Positions 1-6,140 of a DNA stretch of 7,303 nucleotides are shown here, piece by piece. Origin of the DNA: Alphaproteobacteria bacterium. GTDB taxonomy: Bacteria > Pseudomonadota > Alphaproteobacteria > Rhizobiales > Rhizobiaceae. Location of the stretch: positions 1-7,303 of the forward strand of contig JAFKFE010000235.1 of assembly GCA_017308345.1 (NCBI GenBank). The letters run 5' to 3'. Position numbers and translations under genes: made by a program. The notes under the pieces are model-generated. The model was not told the origin of the DNA. It did no database searches and saw nothing but the letters and a program-made list of their open reading frames with translations. Each line of letters starts with the position of its first letter. The stretch's first letter is position 1.

Positions 1-246
1 GGCGTCTTCACTTTCGGCCACGTCGGGGTCGAGGGCCTGGGCGAACTGATGCGCATCTGCCGGCCGGGCGGCATCATCGTACTGACGGTCAAGAACACGC
101 TGTGGGATGCTGGTTTTGCGGAGCGCATCGCCGAACTGGAAGCGCGTGGCAGGATAAGTCGCCTCGAAGAGACCCGGCCTTACGCCTCGATGCCGGGCGA
201 AACCGATACCGTGCCGAGCAGGGGCCTTGTGTTGCGCGTCAACTGA
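1..246 (+). CDS. SAM-dependent methyltransferase, C-terminal fragment (5' end outside window)
   Basis: The frame is open from the first base and ends at TGA 244-246, giving 81 residues of a protein that starts upstream of the window. It contains a stretch reading ELMRICRPGGIIVLTVKN, which matches the 'leader-R-x-L-kPGG-xhhhT' segment of class I Rossmann-fold methyltransferases (the strand and turn after the SAM-binding motifs). The remainder is a charged tail, as expected for the end of such an enzyme. The SAM-binding GxGxG loop would lie in the missing part, so substrate and subfamily cannot be judged. It converges on the dehydrogenase gene with only 15 bp between the stop codons. A functional link with the amine-catabolism operon is possible but not shown; convergent orientation argues against a shared transcript. 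Confidence 0.75.
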   Translation, partial: GVFTFGHVGVEGLGELMRICRPGGIIVLTVKNTLWDAGFAERIAELEARGRISRLEETRPYASMPGETDTVPSRGLVLRVN

Positions 247-265
247 TCCGCTCCGCGCGGATCAG
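243..265. terminator. Hairpin shared by two convergent genes, containing both stop codons
   Basis: A perfect 9-bp inverted repeat, CTGATCCGC (243-251) and GCGGATCAG (257-265), flanks a 5-nt loop. The left arm contains the TGA of the methyltransferase (244-246) and the right arm contains the TGA of the dehydrogenase (262-264, minus strand). On the + strand it is followed by GGC then TTTT (268-271), a plausible intrinsic terminator for the methyltransferase. On the minus strand no T-run follows, so termination there would be weak or the hairpin would only protect the 3' end. Confidence 0.6.
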
Positions 266-2715
266 GCTTTTATCTTCGTGGCGGCCGGGTCATGCATCGC
301 CTCGAGATGGATCTTTGCCGGTGTGCGGTCCATCGCCACCACCAGCTCGTAGTCGCCCGCGGCGAGGAAATCGTCGCCGACGCCGCCGGCGTTGCGCACA
401 TAGCCGTAGCCGATGTTCTTCTCCACCGTGTAGCCATAGCCGCCGCTGGTGAGGTAGCCCACCGGCTCGCCATTGCGCAGGATCGTCTCGCGCCCGACCA
501 GCACGATCTCCGGGTCGTCCACCGTGAAGCCGGCAAAGCGTTTCGTGGGCGGCTTGCCGGCTGCTTTCTCGAGTGCGCTCCGCCCGACGAAGTCGGTGTT
601 CTTGCGCAGCTTCACCGCCCAGCCGAGGCCCGCCTCCAGCGGCGTGTCGTTCGGCGTGATGTCCGAGCCCCAGGCGCGGTAGCCTTTCTCCAGCCTGAGC
701 GATTCCAGCGCCCGGTAGCCCACCGGGCGAATGCCATGCGCCTTGCCCGCCGCCATCAGCGCGTCGAAAACCTCGCCGGTGGCGGCGATCGGCACATGCA
801 GTTCCCAGCCGAGCTCGCCGACATAGGTGACGCGCAGCGCCTTCACGGTATGGCCGGCAATTGCGATCTCGCGCGCATGGCCGAAGGGGAAGGCGGAGTT
901 CGAGACGTCGGCGCCCGTCACTGCGGCCAGCACGTCGCGGGCGCGCGGTCCCATCAGCGACAGCGTGCCGAAATCCTCCGTGACGTCCTTCAGCCTCGCG
1001 TCGAGGCCGGAGCCGATATGGTCGCTTATCCAGGACAGATCATGCGTGCGGAAGCCGGTGCCGGTGACGATGTAGAACCGCTCCTCGCCGAGCCGCGACA
1101 CGGTGAGGTCCGCCTCGATGCCGCCGCGCGTGTTGAGAAGCTGCGTGTAGGTCAGCCGTCCGACCGGCTTGTTGACGTCGTTGGCGCAGATCCAGTCGAG
1201 CGCCTTCAGCGCGTCGGCGCCGGTCATCTCGTATTTGGCGAAGGAGGACTGGTCGAATATGCCGACCTTCTCGCGCACGTGCCGGTGCTCGTCGCCGACC
1301 GGGCCGAACCAGTTCTGGCGGCCCATCGAATAGAGATCCTCGGCGGCTGCGCCGTCCGGCGCGAACCAGTTCGGCCGCTCCCAGCCGAGCTTGGAGCCGA
1401 ACACGGCGCGATGTGTCTTCAGCCGCTCGTAGAGCGGCGAGACGATGCGCGGCCGCCCACTCAGATACTCCTCGTGCGGGAAGCCGATCGTGTAGTGCTT
1501 GCCGTACGCTTCCAGCGTGCGGTCGCGGACCCAGTCGCGGTCGCGGTGCAGGCTTGAGAAGCGCCTGATGTCGACCACCCACAGGTCGAGCGGCGCCTCG
1601 CCGTCGACCACCCATTGCGCCAGCACCCAGCCCGCGCCGCCGCCCGACGCGATGCCGAAGGCGTTGAAACCTGCGCCGACGAACATGTTCGAGCACTCCG
1701 GCGCCACGCCGAGGATGAAATTGCCGTCCGGCGTGAAACTTTCCGGCCCGTTGATCATCTGCTTGACGCCGACGGTTTCTAAGGCGGGAACGCGCGCGAT
1801 CGCCTGGGTCATATGCTGTTCGAAATGATCGTAGTCATCGTCGAACAGCCGGAACTCCCAGTCGTTGGGAACGTCGCCGCCGGGAAGCCCGGTTGCCCAG
1901 GCCTGCGGGTTGGGCTCATAGCCGCCCATCACCAGCCCGCCGACCTCCTCCTTGAAATAGGTGCGGCGGTCGGGGTCGCGGATCGTCGGCGCGTCGCTGG
2001 CCAGCCCCTCGATCTTCTCGGTGATGATGTACTGGTGCTTGACCGGCTGCAGCGGCACGTTGATGCCTGCCATCGCGCCGACCTGCCGCGCCCATTGTCC
2101 CGCGCAGTTCACAACCTTGTCGCAGGCGATGTCGCCCTTTGAAGTCTTCACCGCCGTGATGCGGCCGTCCTTCATCGCAAAGCCGGTGACGCGCACGTCC
2201 TCGAACAGCTTCGCGCCATGCATGCGCGCGCCCTTGGCGAGCGACTGGGCGATGTCGGAGGGGCTTGCCTGCCCGTCGGTCGGCAGCCATGAGGCGCCGA
2301 CCAGGTCGCCGGTCTCCATCAGCGGCCACATGCCCTTCACTTCCGCCGGCGACAGAAGCTGCATGTCCATGCCGAAGCTCTTGGCTGTCGTCGCCAGCCG
2401 CTTGAACTCGGTCCAGCGGTCGGCGTTCGTCGCCAGCCGCAAACAGCCGGTCATCTTCCACCCCGTGGCAAGGCCGGTCTCGGCCTCCAGCCCCTTGTAG
2501 AGCTCGACCGAGTATTTGAGCACGCGGGTGATCGAGGCCGAGGAGCGCAACTGCCCGACCAGGCCGGCGGCGTGCCAGGTCGAGCCCGAAGTCAGCTTGC
2601 CCTGCTCGAGCAGCACCACGTCGGCCTTGTGGTCGCGCGCCAGATGGTAGGCCGTGGAACAGCCGATGATGCCGCCGCCGATGACGACGATCCCGGCATG
2701 GCTGGGCAAGGTCAT
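262..2715 (-). CDS. Dimethylglycine/sarcosine dehydrogenase-like FAD- and folate-binding oxidoreductase (GcvT fusion)
   Basis: 817 aa, the usual size for the dimethylglycine/sarcosine dehydrogenase group. The N-terminus has the FAD-binding GGGIIG motif (residues 13-18) of the DAO fold. TWHAAGL follows at 46-52; the histidine (H48) corresponds to the position that carries covalent FAD in mammalian dimethylglycine dehydrogenase (family knowledge). A DAO domain to about 370 is followed by an FAO_M-type linker, then a GcvT-like folate-binding region from about 420 to the end. That region includes GGIEADLTVSR (531-541, D536 at the conserved Asp), TYVGELGWELHV and RLEKGYRAWG. Expected chemistry is oxidative N-demethylation with transfer of the one-carbon unit to tetrahydrofolate, in the cytoplasm. 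Its ATG overlaps the kinase stop as ATGA (2712-2715), with a GGA about 8 nt upstream, indicating translational coupling. Substrate cannot be fixed: dimethylglycine, sarcosine or another N-methylated amine are all possible. Electron acceptor partners are not in the window. Confidence 0.88.
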   Translation of the reverse strand: MTLPSHAGIVVIGGGIIGCSTAYHLARDHKADVVLLEQGKLTSGSTWHAAGLVGQLRSSASITRVLKYSVELYKGLEAETGLATGWKMTGCLRLATNADRWTEFKRLATTAKSFGMDMQLLSPAEVKGMWPLMETGDLVGASWLPTDGQASPSDIAQSLAKGARMHGAKLFEDVRVTGFAMKDGRITAVKTSKGDIACDKVVNCAGQWARQVGAMAGINVPLQPVKHQYIITEKIEGLASDAPTIRDPDRRTYFKEEVGGLVMGGYEPNPQAWATGLPGGDVPNDWEFRLFDDDYDHFEQHMTQAIARVPALETVGVKQMINGPESFTPDGNFILGVAPECSNMFVGAGFNAFGIASGGGAGWVLAQWVVDGEAPLDLWVVDIRRFSSLHRDRDWVRDRTLEAYGKHYTIGFPHEEYLSGRPRIVSPLYERLKTHRAVFGSKLGWERPNWFAPDGAAAEDLYSMGRQNWFGPVGDEHRHVREKVGIFDQSSFAKYEMTGADALKALDWICANDVNKPVGRLTYTQLLNTRGGIEADLTVSRLGEERFYIVTGTGFRTHDLSWISDHIGSGLDARLKDVTEDFGTLSLMGPRARDVLAAVTGADVSNSAFPFGHAREIAIAGHTVKALRVTYVGELGWELHVPIAATGEVFDALMAAGKAHGIRPVGYRALESLRLEKGYRAWGSDITPNDTPLEAGLGWAVKLRKNTDFVGRSALEKAAGKPPTKRFAGFTVDDPEIVLVGRETILRNGEPVGYLTSGGYGYTVEKNIGYGYVRNAGGVGDDFLAAGDYELVVAMDRTPAKIHLEAMHDPAATKIKA

Positions 2716-3596
2716 GATTTTGTTCCGTATTTCGTCCGGTAGTTGTCAAGCGCCGCATCGAGGCGGACGAGGTTTTCCTCGGTATAGGCGACATAGTCGA
2801 TGCCAGGCGCGTCGAGATAAAGCTCGGAGACCATGCTCCACATCGCCTCGCGCAGCAGCGACGCGCACTGCATGGCGGCATGCGAGCGGCGGATCTCGCC
2901 ATCGGGCTCCTTCATGAAATAGGCGGTCAGGAAGGCAAAGGATTCGTCATCGCTCATGCCGGCGTTCGAGGCAGCGCCCGCAAGATCGAACATCGCGGTG
3001 TTGAAGCCGGCATATTCGAAGTCGATCAGCCACAGCTTTTTGCCGTCGTCGAGGATGTTGGCCGGCAAAAGATCGTTGTGGCCGAAGACGATCGGCAGCA
3101 GCTTTTGCGCCCGCTCGAGTTCGTCGGCCAGGGACAGGTAGCGCGGCAGCTCGCTCTTCTTGCGGCTGCCGCCTTCGTCCAGCGTACGCGCATAGTCGCG
3201 TATGACGTGGAACACCCAGAACATGAAGCCGGCGCCGGAGACATGGTTCGGCATCTCACGATGGAACGAGCGCAGCAGCCCCGCCACACGGCCAAGATTG
3301 GCCCGCACGTCCTCGGCAAGGAAGGTCCTGGCGCCAAGGAATTCCGTCACCATGATGCCGGGCTCGGCATAATGCACGGCCGGCGCGAAGCCCGCCGCAT
3401 GCGCCGCCCGCGCCGTCATCACCTCGCGCTCGCGAAAGACATGGTGGAACGGGAAGTCCTGGCCGAAGCGCACGACGTGCCGCCCGGCGGCGTCCGTCAC
3501 GACGAAATTGGCGTTGCTGAGGCCGCCCGGCAGCGGCTCGATCTCGATGCCGCCGCTCCAGCACGGCAAGGCGCGGATGCGGTCTTCGGCGCTCAC
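2712..3596 (-). CDS. Choline/ethanolamine kinase-like phosphotransferase (APH fold)
   Basis: 294 aa of the protein-kinase-like aminoglycoside/choline phosphotransferase superfamily. A nucleotide-binding loop GGLSNANF lies at 24-31. The catalytic Brenner motif HNDLLPANI is at 173-181 (D175 as base, N180 as metal ligand), followed by LIDFEYAG at 190-197, the metal-binding D of choline kinases. The 'HND..PAN..IDFEYA' wording favours the choline/ethanolamine kinase branch over antibiotic-resistance enzymes. The start is a GTG at 3596 with GGAG 7 nt upstream; no in-frame ATG precedes the domain. It is the first gene of an operon and overlaps the dehydrogenase by 4 nt. Phosphorylation of an amino-alcohol or related substrate is likely, but the real substrate is unknown and could be the compound catabolised by the operon. 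The gene is divergent from the DeoR regulator across a 385-bp gap. Confidence 0.82.
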   Translation of the reverse strand: MSAEDRIRALPCWSGGIEIEPLPGGLSNANFVVTDAAGRHVVRFGQDFPFHHVFREREVMTARAAHAAGFAPAVHYAEPGIMVTEFLGARTFLAEDVRANLGRVAGLLRSFHREMPNHVSGAGFMFWVFHVIRDYARTLDEGGSRKKSELPRYLSLADELERAQKLLPIVFGHNDLLPANILDDGKKLWLIDFEYAGFNTAMFDLAGAASNAGMSDDESFAFLTAYFMKEPDGEIRRSHAAMQCASLLREAMWSMVSELYLDAPGIDYVAYTEENLVRLDAALDNYRTKYGTKS

Positions 3597-3643
3597 GGCT
3601 TCGCTCCGGCCTCAGCCGACCCTTCTGAAAGCAACGCTGGGAG

Positions 3644-3705
3644 AAAACAACAAAGCCTCGTCGGTGCGAGACGCCAGGATCGGTATCCCGCACCGCACCG
3701 ACGAG
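3644..3705 (-). terminator. Intrinsic-terminator-like hairpin in the kinase leader (candidate attenuator)
   Basis: Read on the minus strand, CTCGTCGGTGCG (3705-3694) and CGCACCGACGAG (3668-3657) form a perfect 12-bp, mostly G+C stem. The 25-nt loop itself contains a GGAT/ATCC mini-hairpin (3677-3688). The stem is followed by GCTTTGTTGTTTTC, a U-rich tract ending near 3644. The tract ends about 47 nt upstream of the kinase GTG. It could be an attenuator for the kinase-dehydrogenase operon or the end of a separate small RNA. A terminator in front of an operon rather than behind a gene is the notable point. Confidence 0.55.
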
Positions 3706-3894
3706 CCCCTTGGCCAGGTTTAGGATCCCGGCATCCGCCCCCGCGGATTTGATAAAAGCTCAAGTCTGGCTGTTCCCAGACGATCTGGTCGTTAGGTTGC
3801 GGCTCTGCCATCGCCTTCCCGTGGCAGTTCCGAGCCTGACACCCTTTCATTTTCACGCCGGTGTGGCAGAGCTGTCAATCAAAAGCTGTGACCT

Positions 3895-3923
3895 TTTTTG
3901 GGTGTTTTGCCCGAAAATATAAG
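3895..3923 (+). promoter_or_regulatory. Operator-like palindrome and possible -10 element upstream of deoR
   Basis: TTTTTGGG (3895-3902) and CCCGAAAA (3910-3917) form an imperfect inverted repeat (7 of 8 positions, the eighth a G-T pair) around a 7-nt centre. TATAAG (3918-3923) follows directly and resembles a -10 hexamer, but the region 17 nt upstream is only T-rich, so the promoter call is weak. A 6-bp direct repeat CAAAGC at 3934-3939 and 3945-3950 is spaced 11 bp, about one helical turn. Either could be the binding site for the divergent DeoR protein. Confidence 0.35.
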
Positions 3924-3981
3924 CAACTCCTTTCAAAGCGTTGCCAAAGCCTTAAATTCGGTCAAAATCCCGGACATCCAC

Positions 3982-4746
3982 ATGATCCATTCGAAACGGC
4001 ACGGCGAAATCCTGCGGCTCCTCGGCGAGGAAGGCACGATCACCATAGCCAGCCTTGCCGAACGTCTCGGCGTCTCGCAGGAAACGGTGCGGCGCGACGT
4101 CAAGCCGCTCGCCGATGACGGATCGGTGCTGAAGATGCATGGCGCGGTCGGCCTTGCCTCGATGGTGGGCGAGGCGCCGTTCGAGCGGCGTATGCGCGAG
4201 AATGCCGAGGCCAAGCGCCTGATCGCCAGGATGGTCGCGGCCACGATCCGCGATGGCGAGGCGATCATGCTCGACACCGGTACGACCACATCCTTCCTCG
4301 CGCGCGAACTCCTCGGCCACAGGCGGCTGACGGTGGTCACCAATTCCTCCGACATTGCCCGTACCCTGGCCACGGTGAACGGCAACAAGGTCTATATGGC
4401 GGGCGGCGAGCTGCGCAGCGATTCAGGCGCGGCTTTCGGCATCTCGGCAATCGAGTTCGTCAGCCGCTTTTCGGTCGATCACGCGGTGATCTCGATCGGT
4501 GCGGTCGATGCCGCCGCCGGGCTGACCGACTATGAGCTGGAGGAGGCGGAATTCGCCCGCATGGTGCTGTCGCGCGGCCAGCGCTCGCTGGTCGTCACCG
4601 ACCATACCAAATTCGGCCGGCAAGGGCTGGTGAGGGTCTGCGGCTTCGACGGCTTTTCCGAGCTCGCCACCGACCGGCCGCCGCCGCCCGACATAGCCGC
4701 CGCGCTGAGCCAGGGCGGGGCGCGCTTGACCGTCGCGACGGCCTGA
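3982..4746 (+). CDS. DeoR-family transcriptional regulator
   Basis: 254 aa from ATG 3982, the normal DeoR length. An N-terminal winged helix-turn-helix runs from about 5 to 57; the recognition helix reads VSQETVRRDVKPL (31-43), the DeoR signature 'VS..T.RRD...L'. A DeoRC effector domain follows: LDTGTTT (98-104), VVTNSSD, MAGGELR (139-145), SIGAVD (171-176) and VTDHTKFGR (205-213), the last containing the conserved D-x-x-K-F. The frame also extends to a TTG at 3898, but those 28 residues have no family equivalent and cover the operator-like palindrome, so the ATG is preferred despite a weak ribosome-binding site. DeoR proteins are mostly repressors released by phosphorylated sugars or related phosphometabolites. 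Placement divergent from the kinase-dehydrogenase operon makes that operon the likely target. Its 3' end converges on the flavoprotein gene. Confidence 0.88.
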   Translation: MIHSKRHGEILRLLGEEGTITIASLAERLGVSQETVRRDVKPLADDGSVLKMHGAVGLASMVGEAPFERRMRENAEAKRLIARMVAATIRDGEAIMLDTGTTTSFLARELLGHRRLTVVTNSSDIARTLATVNGNKVYMAGGELRSDSGAAFGISAIEFVSRFSVDHAVISIGAVDAAAGLTDYELEEAEFARMVLSRGQRSLVVTDHTKFGRQGLVRVCGFDGFSELATDRPPPPDIAAALSQGGARLTVATA

Positions 4747-4757
4747 GGCCACTCAGG
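4742..4757. terminator. Small hairpin at the deoR stop codon, between convergent genes
   Basis: CCTGAG (4742-4747) and CTCAGG (4752-4757) are perfect arms around GCCA. The left arm contains the deoR TGA (4744-4746). Neither strand shows a following T-run, so it is not a standard intrinsic terminator. It lies mostly in the 23-bp gap before the stop of the converging flavoprotein gene (TAG, 4772-4770 on minus). Confidence 0.35.
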
Positions 4758-4769
4758 AACAGCAAGCAG

Positions 4770-5684
4770 CTAGCCGAACACCAGCGATTGGTGCGCCGCA
4801 ACCCCGGCCATCGCGCCGCCGGACACCGCGAAGGCGATGTTGTGCATCAGCCGTGCGGCGTCTCCGGCCGCGTAGACGCCGGGCACCGATGTCTGCTGCC
4901 TGTCGTCCACGACGATCGCCGGCCCGAGCGGGCCTTCTGTGAAGGCGCAGCCGAGCTGCTCGGCAAGCGGACTTGCCATCACATTGCGCGGCGCGGTGAA
5001 CAGCGCCCGCACGCTTGCGCTGCGATTGCCCTCGAACCTGACGGCCAGGCCGTTGGAACCGTCGTCCAGCACCTCGCTCACCTTGCCCGGCTCGAACCTG
5101 ATATTGCGCTTGTCCAGGGCCCGTGCCTGGTCCGCGTCCGGTTCGAACAGGCCGTCGGCGAACAGCGTGACGTCGCCCCAGTCGGAAATCAGCTCGGCCT
5201 GGTGCAGCGACATCGGTCCGGTCGCCAGCACGCCGAGCGGCCCGCCAGCCACCTCGTAGCCGTGACAATAGGGGCAATGCAGCACCGTCTTGCCCCACTG
5301 ATCGGCCAGTCCGGGCACGTCCGGCAGGATGTCGCGGACGCCGGTGGCGAGCACCAACCGCGTCGCGCCGAAACCCTCGCCATTGTCCATCTCGACCTCG
5401 AAGCCGGTGCCTGCGACGTCGGCCCGCTCGACGCGGCCGTCGACCACGGTGACGGTGGGATAGGCAAGCAACTGTGCCCTGGCCTCGCCGAGAATGTCCG
5501 ACGGCGCCCGTCCGTCCTGGCCGAAGAAGCCATGCGAGTGCTCGGCGAAGCGGTTCCGCGGCTGCCCGGCATCGATCACCAGCACCTTGCGTCGGCCCCG
5601 CGCCGCATACATGGCGGCGGAAAGGCCGGCAAAGCTGCCGCCGACGACGAGCACATCATATTGCGTGGGCATATCATACTGCAT
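4770..5684 (-). CDS. Thioredoxin-reductase-like NAD(P)/FAD-dependent disulfide oxidoreductase
   Basis: 304 aa, the size of low-molecular-weight thioredoxin reductases. The FAD-binding motif GGSFAG is at 15-20, ATGVRDILP near 113-121 is the linker after the first FAD half, the redox-active CPYC is at 137-140 inside HCPYCHGYE, and VPGVYAAGDAA (268-277 region) is the C-terminal FAD motif. The NAD(P)-binding part is not canonical: where thioredoxin reductases have GGG(D/N)xA and HRRxxxR, this protein has ATGPMS (154-159) and TLFADG. It therefore belongs to a TrxR-like branch whose electron donor and partner need not be NADPH and thioredoxin. ATG 5684 is chosen because GGAG lies 9 nt upstream; a second in-frame ATG at 5672 is possible. 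It overlaps the rrf2 stop by 11 nt, so the two are co-transcribed. Likely role is cytoplasmic thiol or disulfide metabolism. Confidence 0.85.
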   Translation of the reverse strand: MQYDMPTQYDVLVVGGSFAGLSAAMYAARGRRKVLVIDAGQPRNRFAEHSHGFFGQDGRAPSDILGEARAQLLAYPTVTVVDGRVERADVAGTGFEVEMDNGEGFGATRLVLATGVRDILPDVPGLADQWGKTVLHCPYCHGYEVAGGPLGVLATGPMSLHQAELISDWGDVTLFADGLFEPDADQARALDKRNIRFEPGKVSEVLDDGSNGLAVRFEGNRSASVRALFTAPRNVMASPLAEQLGCAFTEGPLGPAIVVDDRQQTSVPGVYAAGDAARLMHNIAFAVSGGAMAGVAAHQSLVFG

Positions 5685-6123
5685 GGCTGGATACTCCGAT
5701 CAGGTCATAGCGGCGGTGGAAGTCGGCCGTCAGGTCGGCCAGCGTGATATGGCTGAGCCGCTCGGTGAGCAGCCTTTCCGCCTCCAGGCGAAAATCGTCG
5801 AGCACCGCGATCACCGCCTGCTCGACCAGGCATCCGGGACTTTCCGGCTCGGTGCTGAACGGTAAAAGCGTTTCGCCGAGCGCGGCGCTGATTTCGGCCA
5901 GCGAAATCCTGTCCGGTGCGCGGCCGAGCTGCCAGCCGCCGCCATGGCCGCGCGTCGAGGTGACGATGCCGGCCTCGCGCAGTCCGGCGATGGTGCGGCG
6001 CACCACCACCGGGTTGGTGTGGATGAAGCCGGCAAGCTGTTCGGAGGTCAGCGCCTGGTCGGGCGTGTCGGCCATATGGACGAGGATGTGCAGGGTCGAG
6101 GACAGGCGGCTGTTGCGCTTCAT
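5674..6123 (-). CDS. Rrf2-family transcriptional regulator with a single cysteine
   Basis: 149 aa, typical for Rrf2. The N-terminus SSTLHILVHMA (8-18) is the first helix of the family. A helix-turn-helix spans about 25-50 (LTSEQLAGFI then PVVVRRTIAGLREAGIV), and the wing STRGHGGGWQLGR (56-68) matches the family's 'G..GG..L'. IscR-type members ligate an Fe-S cluster with three cysteines; here only C98 (ESPGCLVEQAV) is present, so a cluster of that type is unlikely and a one-thiol sensor or other ligand is more plausible. It is first in an operon with the TrxR-like gene (11-nt overlap). The start ATG is fixed by the conserved first helix, yet no Shine-Dalgarno is visible, and a 17-bp palindrome ends one base before it, suggesting autoregulation and possibly a leaderless message. 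Confidence 0.86.
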   Translation of the reverse strand: MKRNSRLSSTLHILVHMADTPDQALTSEQLAGFIHTNPVVVRRTIAGLREAGIVTSTRGHGGGWQLGRAPDRISLAEISAALGETLLPFSTEPESPGCLVEQAVIAVLDDFRLEAERLLTERLSHITLADLTADFHRRYDLIGVSSHAV

Positions 6124-6140
6124 GTAACTTAGTTAGTTAC
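6124..6140. promoter_or_regulatory. 17-bp palindromic operator abutting the rrf2 start codon
   Basis: Minus strand reads GTAACTAACTAAGTTAC immediately followed by ATG. Outer arms GTAACT and AGTTAC are perfect around a 5-bp centre. The size and AT-rich symmetry are as expected for a dimeric winged-helix repressor. The site is placed to block the rrf2-flavoprotein promoter, and at 73 bp from the lysR start it could also affect lysR. Rrf2 is the natural candidate binder. Confidence 0.6.

Larger units (their letters stand above)
3597..3981. promoter_or_regulatory. Divergent intergenic region with several inverted repeats
   Basis: 385 bp between the kinase (left, minus) and deoR (right, plus) with no convincing gene. 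Perfect inverted repeats seen: CTCGTCGGTGCG 3657-3668 with 3694-3705; ATCCGC 3733-3738 with GCGGAT 3743-3748; GTCTGG 3764-3769 with CCAGAC 3776-3781; CTGCCA 3805-3810 with TGGCAG 3822-3827; GCTCTGCCA 3802-3810 with TGGCAGAGC 3864-3872. A fifth, imperfect one is at 3895-3917. The left two thirds would form the kinase operon's 5' leader if its promoter lies beyond about 3785. I found no strong sigma-70 -35/-10 pair on either strand. Confidence 0.6.

Noticed and set aside
292..1557. Long + strand open frame opposite the dehydrogenase gene
   Set aside because: It lies wholly antisense to a well-supported dehydrogenase, has composition typical of a shadow frame in GC-rich DNA, and shows no recognisable domain.
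3650..3705. Possible glycine riboswitch because the operon concerns methylated glycines (GCACCGACGAGG resembles part of its core)
   Set aside because: No GGAGAG or CTCTCAGG blocks and no tandem aptamer arrangement are present.
3740..3830. Minus-strand words GGGAAGGCGA and GCCGCAACC resembling parts of a cobalamin riboswitch
   Set aside because: The defining conserved blocks of that riboswitch, including the central CCCCCGCAACTG-type segment and its flanking helices, are absent or out of order.
3898..3981. TTG start extending DeoR by 28 residues
   Set aside because: The extension has no family equivalent, overlaps the operator-like palindrome, and the ATG at 3982 gives the standard DeoR N-terminus.
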